In this document: positions 46,673-57,250 of the stretch, piece after piece
Layout of the letters: every line of letters starts with the position of its first letter
How positions within the stretch are numbered: the stretch's first letter is position 1
DNA from: Actinomycetota bacterium
Lineage (GTDB): Bacteria; Actinomycetota; Actinomycetes; S36-B12; CAIYMF01
Reading direction: 5' to 3'
Length of the DNA stretch: 62,059 bases
NCBI GenBank assembly: GCA_009697815.1
Contig: WLRQ01000010.1
Coordinates: 1 to 62,059, forward strand
Program-made: the position numbers and the translations under genes
The notes under the pieces: generated by a model
The model's database searches: none
The model's input: the letters and a program-made list of their open reading frames with translations, nothing else
What the model was told of the DNA's origin: nothing

Positions 46673-47848
46673 TCATGGGGTTTCCACCGGCGGACGGGCG
46701 CGGGCCAGGAGGTCGGCGCGAGGGTCGTGGTCGGCGGTGGCGTCCGCGTACGCAGCGAGCGCCTCGCGGGCCTGCTTCGACAGTCGCTGCGGGACCGCGA
46801 CGTCGACAGTGACGAGGACATCGCCTTGAGTGCCATCCTTGCGCCGAACTCCCTTGCCGCGCACGCGGAGCACGCGGCCGCTCTGGGTTCCCTCGGCCAG
46901 GCGGACAGTGACCGTGGTGCCACCGGGGACGGGCACCGTGACATCGGCTCCGAGCGCCGCCTCGACGAACGTGACCGGCACCGTGACGGTGAGGTTGTCG
47001 CCGTCACGGCCGAACACCGGGTGCGGCGTGACGGTGACGACGACGAGGAGGTCACCCGGCTCACCGCCCTGCTCACCCGGAACTCCTTTGCGGGGCAATC
47101 GAATTCGCTGTCCGGTGCGCACGCCTGCGGGGATTCTTGCCTGAACAGTTCGCGTCGACGGGGCTCTCCCGCTGCCCTGGCATAGGGGGCATGGGTCATC
47201 GACCACAAGACCACGACCGCGACATCCGCGGCACGGCTCCGGGAGTGCGAACCCGCCCGCATTGCGGTTGACCTGCCCCGCGCCCTGGCAGGTGGGACAG
47301 ACGCGAGGGGTCGTGCCATTGCGTGCCCCGGTACCCCCGCACGAGGTGCAGGGCGCATCGCTGGTGAGACGAAGGGGAAGGGTGACACCAGTGAGCGCCT
47401 CGTCGAAGGAGAGGGTGACGGTGCTCTCGATGTCGGCACCTCGACGAGCGCGACGAGCGCCGGGCTGAGGCCCACCGCGGTTGAACACCCCGCCGAAGAC
47501 GTCGCCGAAACCACCACCGCCACCGCGACCGCCGAGAAGGTCCGACAGGTCGAAGGAGGTTGCGCCCTGTTGCCCCCGTCCGCGCCCTCCGGGAGGTCGG
47601 AAGCCACCGCTACCGAACAGGGATCGGGCCTCGTCGTACTCCGCGCGCTTGGTGTCGTCGGAGAGGACGTCGTAGGCCTCGGACACCTCCTTGAAGCGCG
47701 CCTCGGACTTCGGGTTGTTCTCGTTGGAGTCCGGGTGGTGCTGCTTGGCCAGAGCCCGGAACGCCTTCTTGATCTCGGGCGCCTTGGCGTCCTTGGGGAC
47801 GCCGAGAGTCTTGTAGAAGTCCTTCTCGATCCAGTCCTTCTGGCTCAC
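46673..47848 (-). CDS. dnaJ: Chaperone DnaJ
   Basis: 391 residues. J domain with KDFYKTLGVPKDA and the HPD tripeptide (KQHHPDSNENN), a Gly-rich linker (about 75-130), and four zinc-finger repeats CTSCGGTG, CPTCQGAG, CRGCRGRG and CPLCQGSG, then the client-binding C domains. It stimulates DnaK ATPase. It lies in the dnaK operon between grpE and hspR. A 25-bp tandem repeat lies just upstream (47882-47944). Confidence 0.96.
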   Translation of the reverse strand: MSQKDWIEKDFYKTLGVPKDAKAPEIKKAFRALAKQHHPDSNENNPKSEARFKEVSEAYDVLSDDTKRAEYDEARSLFGSGGFRPPGGRGRGQQGATSFDLSDLLGGRGGGGGFGDVFGGVFNRGGPQPGARRARRGADIESTVTLSFDEALTGVTLPLRLTSDAPCTSCGGTGARNGTTPRVCPTCQGAGQVNRNAGGFALPEPCRGCRGRGLVVDDPCPLCQGSGRAPSTRTVQARIPAGVRTGQRIRLPRKGVPGEQGGEPGDLLVVVTVTPHPVFGRDGDNLTVTVPVTFVEAALGADVTVPVPGGTTVTVRLAEGTQSGRVLRVRGKGVRRKDGTQGDVLVTVDVAVPQRLSKQAREALAAYADATADHDPRADLLARARPPVETP

Positions 47849-47881
47849 GGCGTCCCTCCCTTCTCGGTGCGGCAGCCGGCC

Positions 47882-47944
47882 GTGCGGTCAGGCGTGCGAT
47901 CAGGTCGTGCGGTCAGGCGTGCGATCAGGTCGTGCGGTCAGGTC
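47882..47944. repeat. Tandem repeat, about 2.5 copies of 25 bp, between grpE and dnaJ
   Basis: Alternating units GTGCGGTCAGGC (12) and GTGCGATCAGGTC (13): 47882-47906 and 47907-47931 are identical 25-mers, followed by a third partial unit at 47932-47944. It is a minisatellite inside the heat-shock operon, in the 108-base grpE-dnaJ spacer, ending about 13 bases before the grpE stop on the minus strand. Confidence 0.9.
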
Positions 47945-47956
47945 GTGCGCCGTGTG

Positions 47957-48531
47957 CTACTCGGGACCCTCAACCGCCACGATTGCCGCGCGCAGGACGC
48001 GCCCGGCGTAGCGGTATCCGGGGGAGAACACCGACACGCACGTCGGTTCGGTGACCTGGTCGGATTCGGTGTGGCTGATGGCCTCGTGCAGCGAGGGGTC
48101 GAATGGATCGCCCACAGCGCCGAAGCGCTCGAAGCCGAGCCGACCCACCGTGGACTCGAGTGCCTCGGCCACCGACTTGAACGCGCCCTCGAGATCACCG
48201 TGCTCACGCGCTCGGCCGATGTCGTCGAGCACGGGAAGGAACTCAGCCAACGCACTGCCGAGCGCGAGGTCGCGCATGGACTCGCGATCGCGCTCGACAC
48301 GCTTGCGGTAATTGGCGTACTCGGCGTGGACCCGCTGAAGATCCCCGGTGAGCTCCGCGATCTTGTCCTCGACAAGGTCGAAGTCACCTTCGACGACGAG
48401 GCCTTCGATGATCTCGGCGAACTCGTCGTTCCCTTCGGGTTCGGGAGCAGCGGGCTGCTCCCGAACCTCGAAGGTGTCCGGATCCACACGGCGCTTGTCC
48501 TGGAAGGAGAATCCAGGCTCCTCGGACTCGC

Positions 48532-48535
<4 letters not shown>
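47957..48535 (-). CDS. grpE: Nucleotide exchange factor GrpE
   Basis: 192 residues. Acidic, disordered N terminus (about 1-45), long coiled coil ([34 protein letters not shown]) and the beta-domain [15 protein letters not shown], then [21 protein letters not shown]. Releases ADP from DnaK. The GTG start overlaps the dnaK stop (GTGA), so the two are coupled. Confidence 0.95.
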
Positions 48536-50370
<1,835 letters not shown>

Positions 50371-50447
50371 GGGAAGGGCCTTTCGTGTGAACGGACGAGA
50401 CCTGAAAGAGAGGTTGTGCCTCCAAGAGTGCGGGCAGTCAGATGAAC

Positions 50448-50453
50448 TGTCAA
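50448..50453 (-). promoter_or_regulatory. Putative -35 element of dnaK promoter
   Basis: TTGACA on the minus strand, 78 bases upstream of the dnaK start and just downstream of the HAIR-like operator. The hexamers at the expected -10 distance (CACTCT/ACTCTT) are poor, so the assignment is tentative. Confidence 0.4.
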
Positions 50454-50469
50454 ATCGAGCAGCATGAAA

Positions 50470-50490
50470 TATGAGCCACCTCGACTCATA
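50470..50490. promoter_or_regulatory. HAIR-like HspR operator
   Basis: TATGAGC-N7-ACTCATA at 50470-50490. The known HAIR consensus is CTTGAGT-N7-ACTCAAG; here the GAG...ACTC core, the N7 spacing and the dyad symmetry are kept, with outer CT/AA bases replaced by TA. It is upstream of dnaK and its operon encodes HspR, so autoregulated repression is likely. Confidence 0.75.
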
Positions 50491-50507
50491 TCATCCCCCC
50501 GTTGCGG

Positions 50508-50540
50508 GTGAATGTGCCCTGAGCGGCCCTAGAGGCCGCT
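50508..50540 (+). repeat. Dispersed foldback repeat, copy E (left half)
   Basis: GTGAATGTGCCCTG, then AGCGGCCCTAGAGGCCGC at 50522-50539; the first 32 bases are identical to copy A. The flank TTGCGG before it matches the complement of the flank of copy D, so the repeat boundary extends about 6 bases outward. It lies between divergent dnaK and etfD. Confidence 0.88.
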
Positions 50541-50712
50541 AAACCTCCCCCGATCATGGGCAGGGGATGAGCAACGTCACCTACGACTCGAGGGCACCCG
50601 AGCAGGCGGCAAGGCCCCCGGGTCGCTAGCGTGTGGGCGCCAGGCTTCGTGACTGGCACTTCAGGCCGGGCGGCCGAACCGCCCGCCGCCCCGCCACACC
50701 CCGGAGGCCCGT

Positions 50713-52935
50713 GTGCGCTCGCTGTCGACCCTCGCGAATGACGTCGCGGATCTGACCCCGCTCTCCGAGGTCCACCTCACCGTGCGCCTCGTCCTCGGGA
50801 TCCTGCTGACCGTCGCAGCCCTCGGACTCGCGGCCTGGCGCTCCAACCGGATCTTCCAGGTCGTGACATCGGGCCAGCCAGCAGTAGGCCGCACCGACGC
50901 CAAGGGCATCCGTCTGCAGGCCGAACTCGTCGAGGTGCTCGGACAGCGCAAGCTCCTCAAGTGGAGCGTCCCCGGCGTCGCGCACTTCATGACGTTCTGG
51001 GGCTTCCTGGTTCTCGGGCTCACGATCATCGAGGGGTTCGGGTCTCTTCTCGATCCCAACTTCCACATTCCGCTCGTCGGGACGTGGTCGATCATCGGGT
51101 TCCTCGAGGATGTCTTCGGGGTCCTCGTCCTCGTGGGCCTCGTGGTCTTCACGGCGATCCGCATCAAGCGCAACCCGCACCGTATCGGCCGCAAGTCGCG
51201 CTTCTACGGATCGCACACCGGTGGCGCCTGGATGATCCTCGGATTCATCGCGGCCATCGTGATCACGCTGTTCATCTATCGCGGGGCTCAGATCAACACG
51301 GGGACTTTCCCCTTCGATAGCGGCGCCTTCGTGTCCGAAGGCGTGGGCGCCCTGCTCGCGCCACTCACGATCGTCGCGAACCAGTGGATCGAGACCGCCT
51401 TCATCCTGGGGTCCCTGGGGATGGTGCTCGCAACCACGATCCTCGTGCTCTACAGCAAGCACATGCACATCTTCATCGCACCGATGAACGTCGCTTTCTC
51501 CAGGCGCCCCAATGGCCTTGGCCCGCTGCTTCCCATGTACTCAGGTTCCGTGAAGATCGACTTTGAGGACCCCGACGACGACGCGATCTTCGGACGCGGG
51601 TCCATCGAAGACTTCACCTGGAAGGGCAATCTCGATCTCGCCACGTGCACTGAGTGCGGTAGATGCCAGTCACAGTGCCCCGCGTGGAACACCGACAAGC
51701 CGCTCTCTCCGAAGCTGCTGATCATGGATCTGCGCGACAATCTCTTCGCACAGGCCCCTTACCTCGTCGCGAAGAACAACCCGACGTACCTGGCCTCTCC
51801 GGGCGTCGGCAAGGCCTCGACACCCGTGCCCGTCGAGATCACCTCGTACTCCCAGGAGGTGCAGGACGCGCACGCCCGTCCCCTCGTGGGATCGCGCGAG
51901 AACGACAACGCGGTCATCGACGAGGACGTGCTGTGGTCGTGCACGATGTGTGGCGCCTGCGTCAACCAGTGCCCCGTCGACATCGAGCACATCGACCACA
52001 TCGCCGACATGCGCCGCAACCGCGTCATGATCGAGTCGCAGTTCCCGCAGGAACTTGCGGGCCTGTTCAAGAACGTCGAGAACAAGGGCAATCCGTGGGG
52101 AATGAACGCCTCACTGCGCAACGCCTGGATCACCGAGGTCGACTTCGAGGTCCGGGTCTTCGGCGCCGAGGGCGAGGACGCCATCCCGGACGACGTCGAC
52201 TACCTGTTCTGGGTCGGGTGCGCCGGCGCCTTCGAAGACCGCGCCAAGCGCACGACGAAGGCCGTCGCCGAACTGCTCAACCTGGCGGGCGTGCAGTTCA
52301 TGGTCCTCGGTGAGGGCGAGACCTGCACCGGCGATCCGGCCCGCCGCGCGGGCAATGAGTTCCTGTTCCAGATGCAAGCAATGCAGAACGTCGAGGTGCT
52401 CAACGAGATCAAGGCGAAGAAGATCGTCGTCACCTGCCCACACTGCCTGAACACCCTCGGACGTGAGTACCCCCAGCTCGGCGGCAACTATGAAGTTGTG
52501 CACCACACGCAGTTGCTGAGCTCACTGGTGAAGGATGGCCGCCTGACGCCGGTGACCCCCGTCGAGGGCGGCGTGACCTACCACGACCCCTGCTATCTCG
52601 GTCGGCACAACAAGGTCTACACACCGCCTCGCGAGCTACTCACCTCGCTGCCCGGTCTGACGTTGACCGAGATGGAACGCTCCGCCGATCGCTCGTTCTG
52701 CTGCGGTGCCGGTGGCGCTCGCATGTGGATGGAAGAGCGCCTCGGCACCCGTATCAACCTCAACCGCACCGACGAGGCGCTCGGCACCGGCGCCGCAAAG
52801 ATCGCAGTTGCATGCCCGTTCTGCTCGGTCATGCTCAATGACGGCGTCACGAACCGCTCACAGGGCAAGGACGCCCCGCTCGCCGAGGTTGTCGATGTCG
52901 CCACCCTGCTGCTGGGAAGTGTCCGGACTTCCTGA
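50713..52935 (+). CDS. etfD: EtfD-type membrane electron-transfer-flavoprotein:quinone oxidoreductase (Fe-S)
   Basis: 740 residues. N-terminal membrane domain of about five helices (about 20-260, including GILLTVAALGLAAW, MTFWGFLVLGLTI and GGAWMILGFIAAIVITLFIY), two 4Fe-4S clusters (CTECGRCQSQCP and CTMCGACVNQCP), then two CCG-type domains (WVGCAGAF ... CPHCLNTLGR; HDPCYLGRHN ... FCCGAGGARMWMEE). This layout matches Mycobacterium Rv0338c/EtfD, which receives acyl-CoA dehydrogenase electrons via ETF and reduces menaquinone. It also lies near dnaK in mycobacteria. It links functionally to the four acyl-CoA dehydrogenases at the left end. Confidence 0.88.
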   Translation: MRSLSTLANDVADLTPLSEVHLTVRLVLGILLTVAALGLAAWRSNRIFQVVTSGQPAVGRTDAKGIRLQAELVEVLGQRKLLKWSVPGVAHFMTFWGFLVLGLTIIEGFGSLLDPNFHIPLVGTWSIIGFLEDVFGVLVLVGLVVFTAIRIKRNPHRIGRKSRFYGSHTGGAWMILGFIAAIVITLFIYRGAQINTGTFPFDSGAFVSEGVGALLAPLTIVANQWIETAFILGSLGMVLATTILVLYSKHMHIFIAPMNVAFSRRPNGLGPLLPMYSGSVKIDFEDPDDDAIFGRGSIEDFTWKGNLDLATCTECGRCQSQCPAWNTDKPLSPKLLIMDLRDNLFAQAPYLVAKNNPTYLASPGVGKASTPVPVEITSYSQEVQDAHARPLVGSRENDNAVIDEDVLWSCTMCGACVNQCPVDIEHIDHIADMRRNRVMIESQFPQELAGLFKNVENKGNPWGMNASLRNAWITEVDFEVRVFGAEGEDAIPDDVDYLFWVGCAGAFEDRAKRTTKAVAELLNLAGVQFMVLGEGETCTGDPARRAGNEFLFQMQAMQNVEVLNEIKAKKIVVTCPHCLNTLGREYPQLGGNYEVVHHTQLLSSLVKDGRLTPVTPVEGGVTYHDPCYLGRHNKVYTPPRELLTSLPGLTLTEMERSADRSFCCGAGGARMWMEERLGTRINLNRTDEALGTGAAKIAVACPFCSVMLNDGVTNRSQGKDAPLAEVVDVATLLLGSVRTS

Positions 52936-52958
52936 GCCGCGCGCACCCAGCAACACAG

Positions 52959-55184
52959 CTACGGCAGCAACGGGGCCAGAGCGCGGTACAGGTAGGGCGT
53001 GAGCGCTCGAGCAAACGTTGCCGTGAGGTGGCTTGTGTCGCGATAGACCAAGTACTTCCCGAGCGTCGCGGGGCACCCGCGCGAGTCGCACAGGATGTCC
53101 GTGAGATCGACCCCGTGCGCCGTCGGCGAACCTGCCGTCATCTCGATGTCGTACGCAGGTGAATCGAGCGCGTCGAGTGCGACGTCGCACACGCGCGGCG
53201 CAGACAGGTGACTCGAGACGCACACGGGGATGTCGGCGCCAGGCCACGGGGTGTCGCGCAGAACGGCAACGTGAACATCGCTGGCCGCAAACGCCGCCAG
53301 CGTGCGAGTCCATCCGGCCTTCCACTCCGCGCCCGCAGCGGACGCCGCCATGCGATCACCCGTCGAGCGATCGACCAGCGACTCGGTGCGGGTGCCTGTC
53401 GCGATCACGAGCGTCGGCTTGTCGGGGCCGCTGAGCTCCGCGAGCACCGATGCGCGCCAGGTGTCGCACTCGTCGTAGGCACGCTTGAGATTGCGCTGGT
53501 AGATGGTGACATCCGGGGCCGGGCAGCCGGATTTCGTCCTGGACACCACCAGCCAATGATGCTCGATGGCGATCGCCTCAAGTGTCGGGAACCACTGCGC
53601 AGCATGGGAATCCCCGAAGAGCACAATCGTGATCTTGGACTGGGTATCGCCGAAGTGACATGGGGGATACGCCACCGCGGGCGCCGTGAGGTGGCACCCG
53701 TCGCCGTAGATGATCGGAAGGTCGGCGCGCGCGGTGGCGGGCGTCGGGGTGAGGGCGCCCGTCGGCCACACGATCGCCGCCGGAGAGGCTGTGGCTTCTC
53801 CAGTGCCGGACCCAGCGTTGGCCGGCTCATCAGGACCAGCTGTCGACGCCGGGCCGCGGCCCACCTGCTCGTCAGCAGCCGTGGGTAGGGCCGTTGCACT
53901 GGCAAGAGCGCCACCGCCCGGGAACACCATGAGCACCAGGCCCACGATGGCCGCGGCCGCCGACAACGAGCCACCCAGCCCCAGCGATCCGCGTGTGCTC
54001 CGCACGAGCGCGGGGTGGTGGTGCAGTGGGCGCTCGATGAAGCGGTAGGCCAGGGCGGACGGAACCAGCGCCAGCAGCGCCACGACCACTCGCGCAGGCA
54101 CCCCCATGACGCCCCACAGCGACGCGGTGAGCACGAGGGCGGGCCAGTGCCATAGGTACCAGGAATAGGACAGCCGCCCCAGCGCGCGCATCGGCCACCA
54201 CGACAGCAGGCGGGGCGCACCGCCACCGTGATCGGACGGCGCCGACCCTGACGCGATGATCACACCCGTCGCCAGCACCGGCCACAGCGCTGCCGTGCCG
54301 GGATACGGCACCTCCGCGTTGATCAACGCAACCGACCCGACCAGAACGGCGATTCCGAGGACGCCCGATGCACGGCGGACAAGCGCCGGGAGCCTGGAAA
54401 GCCCGGCCGTTCCGATGGCGACGAGTCCTCCGACGGCGAACTCCCATGCGCGCGTTGGCATTCCGAAGAAGGCCCAGGGCTCGATCCGCTCCGTCAGCCT
54501 CAGTGACAGCGCGAACGACGCCACTGCGAGAACGACGAGAACAACCGCGAGATGCAACCGCGAGACGCGCCAGTCACCTGCTGACTCGATCGCGATCCGG
54601 CGGCGGCGGCGCGCCAGAACCAGCGCGGTCACCAGGATCAGAAGGGGCCAGACCAGGTAGAACTGCTCCTCGACGCCGAGCGACCAGAAGTGCAGAACCG
54701 GACTCGGGTTCGCGTCCGATGCGAGGTAGTCCGTCGCCTGAACGGCGGAGCGCATATTGGAGACGTAGAAGGCCGCGGACACCACATCGGCGCCGACAAT
54801 CCCGTGGTCGAGAGCCGGAAGGACGAAGTACGCCAACCCCGTCACGACTGCGAGAACCAAGGTCGCGGCCGGCAGAAGACGGCGGGCCCGCCGGGCCCAG
54901 AACCGCGTCAGCGAGACACGTCCGGTGGTCGTGACCTCCCGGACGAGCAGCCCGGTGATCAGGAAGCCGGAGATCACGAAGAAGACGTCGACACCGACGA
55001 AACCGCCCGGGAGAAACGGGAGCCCGACGTGATACCCCACGACCGCGGCGATGGCGACGGCCCGCAGCCCTTCGACATCAGCGCGAAACCTAGTGCCCCC
55101 GCCCGGTGTTGGTGCCTCCGAAGTGGGGGCGACGGACGGGATTTCGAACACCCTCCGAGGGTACCCGCGCCCAGGACGGCACAT
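52959..55184 (-). CDS. Membrane O-acyltransferase with C-terminal SGNH domain (OafA/OatA-like)
   Basis: About 741 residues. Acyltransferase-3 domain of about ten helices: RFRADVEGLRAVAIAAVVGY, GVDVFFVISGFLITGLLVRE and LHFWSLGVEEQFYLVWPLLI. After a Pro/Ala/Thr-rich linker, an SGNH hydrolase domain: VLFGDSHAAQWFP (GDSH block) and the C-terminal YRDTSHLTATF (Asp/His). It probably O-acetylates a cell-wall or extracellular polysaccharide. Start unclear: ATG at 55184 has no strong site; GTG at 55151 has GGAGG too close. Confidence 0.88.
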   Translation of the reverse strand: MCRPGRGYPRRVFEIPSVAPTSEAPTPGGGTRFRADVEGLRAVAIAAVVGYHVGLPFLPGGFVGVDVFFVISGFLITGLLVREVTTTGRVSLTRFWARRARRLLPAATLVLAVVTGLAYFVLPALDHGIVGADVVSAAFYVSNMRSAVQATDYLASDANPSPVLHFWSLGVEEQFYLVWPLLILVTALVLARRRRRIAIESAGDWRVSRLHLAVVLVVLAVASFALSLRLTERIEPWAFFGMPTRAWEFAVGGLVAIGTAGLSRLPALVRRASGVLGIAVLVGSVALINAEVPYPGTAALWPVLATGVIIASGSAPSDHGGGAPRLLSWWPMRALGRLSYSWYLWHWPALVLTASLWGVMGVPARVVVALLALVPSALAYRFIERPLHHHPALVRSTRGSLGLGGSLSAAAAIVGLVLMVFPGGGALASATALPTAADEQVGRGPASTAGPDEPANAGSGTGEATASPAAIVWPTGALTPTPATARADLPIIYGDGCHLTAPAVAYPPCHFGDTQSKITIVLFGDSHAAQWFPTLEAIAIEHHWLVVSRTKSGCPAPDVTIYQRNLKRAYDECDTWRASVLAELSGPDKPTLVIATGTRTESLVDRSTGDRMAASAAGAEWKAGWTRTLAAFAASDVHVAVLRDTPWPGADIPVCVSSHLSAPRVCDVALDALDSPAYDIEMTAGSPTAHGVDLTDILCDSRGCPATLGKYLVYRDTSHLTATFARALTPYLYRALAPLLP

Positions 55185-55290
55185 CACTCAGCGAGGGTCC
55201 GGGCCTGTCGAGCACACCGCGTACCGTTCCTGACCGAAGAGTCAGGACGGGAGCGGACGCGACCTGCGCGCCAGGTGTCAGACTCGGTTC

Positions 55291-56526
55291 ATGCCACGAG
55301 CCCCGGGACGCGCGCGAATCGCGCTTGCGGACAGCGTGCTGGCTTTCCCCGACTTCCGATGGCTATGGACGTCGCAGACCATCTCGACCGTCGGCGACCA
55401 AGTCTTCCCGATCGCGGCCACCGTGACCGTACTGAACGCCGGGGGCAGCGCGAGCGATCTCGGCGTGGTTCTCGGTGCACGTTGGCTCGCGATCGTGCTC
55501 TTCGCCCTCGTCGGGGGTGTCTGGGCCGACCGGCTTCCGCGGCGTCTGGTCATGATGGGAGCCGACCTGTTCAGGGCGGTTGCCGTGGGATCGCTGGCCT
55601 TCCTGCCCGGGACACCGCCTGTGGCGCTCCTGGCGATGCTCGTCTTCGTCGTCGGTGCTGGCGAGGCGTTCTTCCGCCCCGCGGAGACCGCGCTGCTGCC
55701 GAGCCTGCTACCCGAACCCCGCCTTCAGGCCGCGAACGGCCTCATCTCGGTGAGCTACCGAACGGCCGCGGTCATCGGACCCGGACTTGGGGGAGTGATC
55801 GTCATCGCACTCGGTCAACCTCGGGGTGCATTCGCCGTCAACGCGTTGACGTTCTTGATCAGTTTCCTGTGCCTGCTCCGCGTCCATGAACCGCCTCGAG
55901 TCGACCAGCCCCCAACTGAGCCGTTCCTGCGCGAGCTTCGCCAGGGACTCGGCGAGGTGCGCTCCCAGCCGTGGCTATGGGGAACTCTGATTGCGGCGGC
56001 GTTGCTACTGATGACCGTGATCGCACCCGAGAACGTCCTGCTGCCGGTCATCGCACGTCGCGAGTTCGGCACCGACGCCGTGTATGCCGGCTCTCTCGCC
56101 GCCTTCTCCCTCGGCGGGGTGGCGGGGGCATTCCTCGCAATCCGCTGGCGGCCACAACATCCGGGGCAGGTGGCCTGGCTGCTCGGGCTGTCGTTCGGCC
56201 TGATCCCACTGACCCTGATGTTCGCGGTGTCGCCGTGGCCGATCATCGCCGCCTACCTCGTGACAGGCGCGTGCTGGGAGCCGTTCGCCGTGTGGTGGAC
56301 GAGCGCCCTGCAACGAGAGGTGCCCCCCGACCGTCTCGCACGGGTGAGCAGTGTCGACTGGATGGCGGTCTTTGCCCTCATGCCATTGGGCCTCGTGCTC
56401 ACCGGCCCGGTCGTGGCTGCGGTAGGGGAAACCGCAGTGCTGGTGGGAATCATCGTCTGTCTCGTCGTCATCACGGCGTGCGTGCTCCAGGTGCCGGGTG
56501 CCCGCGACTTCCGTCCGAGGGGATAA
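55291..56526 (+). CDS. MFS transporter (EntS-like exporter family)
   Basis: 411 residues with about twelve hydrophobic helices. FRWLWTSQTISTVGDQVFPI, then GGVWADRLPRRLVMMGADLF (MFS motif A between helices 2 and 3) and FFRPAETALLPSLLPEPRLQ are typical of the enterobactin-exporter/MFS_3 family. Substrate unknown. It is divergent from the acyltransferase and convergent with the DUF5666 gene, whose stop lies next to its own. Confidence 0.88.
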   Translation: MPRAPGRARIALADSVLAFPDFRWLWTSQTISTVGDQVFPIAATVTVLNAGGSASDLGVVLGARWLAIVLFALVGGVWADRLPRRLVMMGADLFRAVAVGSLAFLPGTPPVALLAMLVFVVGAGEAFFRPAETALLPSLLPEPRLQAANGLISVSYRTAAVIGPGLGGVIVIALGQPRGAFAVNALTFLISFLCLLRVHEPPRVDQPPTEPFLRELRQGLGEVRSQPWLWGTLIAAALLLMTVIAPENVLLPVIARREFGTDAVYAGSLAAFSLGGVAGAFLAIRWRPQHPGQVAWLLGLSFGLIPLTLMFAVSPWPIIAAYLVTGACWEPFAVWWTSALQREVPPDRLARVSSVDWMAVFALMPLGLVLTGPVVAAVGETAVLVGIIVCLVVITACVLQVPGARDFRPRG

Positions 56527-56527
56527 G

Positions 56528-57226
56528 TCACCCGGCGGGGGACTGGTCCGCGGGCCCACCAGGGCCACCGCCGGGAAGTGCGTCGGCCGGCACAAGAGTC
56601 ACGCGGGAGGCAGTGCGGTTGCCGCTCGCGTCGGTGGTCGACGCCACCTGAACCGTGGAGCCCACCACGATGTCGCTGGCAGCGCCGGCAACCGTCTTAG
56701 CCACGGCCACATCGGCGGCCAATGCGACTGTGACCGAGCCCGCACGTGTCTCGAGGGTGAGAGTGGTGGCAGTGACCGCAGTGACCGTGCCGCTCAGCCC
56801 ACGGCCGAAGCCACCGCCAGGGAAGCCAGCACCGCCGGCTCCACCACCCGGGGTGCCACCACCCGGGGTGCCACCACCGCAGAGCCGGGAGATCCCTCCG
56901 CCGCCGCCATCCGCGTTGGCCGGAGGCGCGCCACAGGGCAACTCGCCGGAGCTCGCCTGCTGCATGGCGTCATACAGCGATGCCGGACCGGCCGCCATCG
57001 CCTTGCCAGCAAAGAAACCTCCGCCGAGGAGTACCAGGCCCGCGACAGAGACGGCGGCGATGGCGTTGCGCCCCAAGGACATTCCGCCGGAGCGCGGTTC
57101 CTTGCGCCCTTGTGACCCCTGTACCAGATCGGTGATGTCGGGCATCGAGGGCGCCTTCATGGGCGCCACGAAGGCGGCGCCCGTCTCCGCGGCATCGGGT
57201 GTACTCGGGTTGGCGTTCTCAGTCAC
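56528..57226 (-). CDS. Membrane-anchored DUF5666-like protein with Gly-rich linker
   Basis: 232 residues from a GTG with AGGAG seven bases upstream. One N-terminal transmembrane helix (about 54-78, AIAAVSVAGLVLLGGGFFAG), preceded by a 50-residue cytoplasmic tail, then a Gly/Pro repeat linker (GGGTPGGGTPGGGAGG, about 115-145) and a C-terminal beta-rich domain (GTVTAVTATTLTLETRAGSV) of DUF5666 type. It closes the adaptor-ATPase-permease operon, so it is probably an accessory of that export system. Confidence 0.75.
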   Translation of the reverse strand: MTENANPSTPDAAETGAAFVAPMKAPSMPDITDLVQGSQGRKEPRSGGMSLGRNAIAAVSVAGLVLLGGGFFAGKAMAAGPASLYDAMQQASSGELPCGAPPANADGGGGGISRLCGGGTPGGGTPGGGAGGAGFPGGGFGRGLSGTVTAVTATTLTLETRAGSVTVALAADVAVAKTVAGAASDIVVGSTVQVASTTDASGNRTASRVTLVPADALPGGGPGGPADQSPAG

Positions 57227-57250
57227 GTGAATCTCCTGGATGTGTTGGGC

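Larger units (their letters stand above)
50371..50712. promoter_or_regulatory. Divergent dnaK / etfD control region
   Basis: 342 bases without a gene. On the dnaK side it holds a TTGACA -35 hexamer (minus strand, 50448-50453) with no convincing -10 at 17-18 bases, and the HAIR-like palindrome at 50470-50490. Foldback repeat E occupies 50508-50540. Toward etfD there is a GGGCGG/CCGCCC hairpin (50668-50673 with 50679-50684) and a GGAGG ribosome binding site six bases before the GTG at 50713. Confidence 0.6.

Noticed and set aside
46673-47607. Long Ser/Arg/Ala-rich open frames opposite or alongside dnaJ, dnaK and other GC-rich genes
   Set aside because: Antisense and off-frame shadows of real genes. 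They lack family matches and ribosome binding sites.
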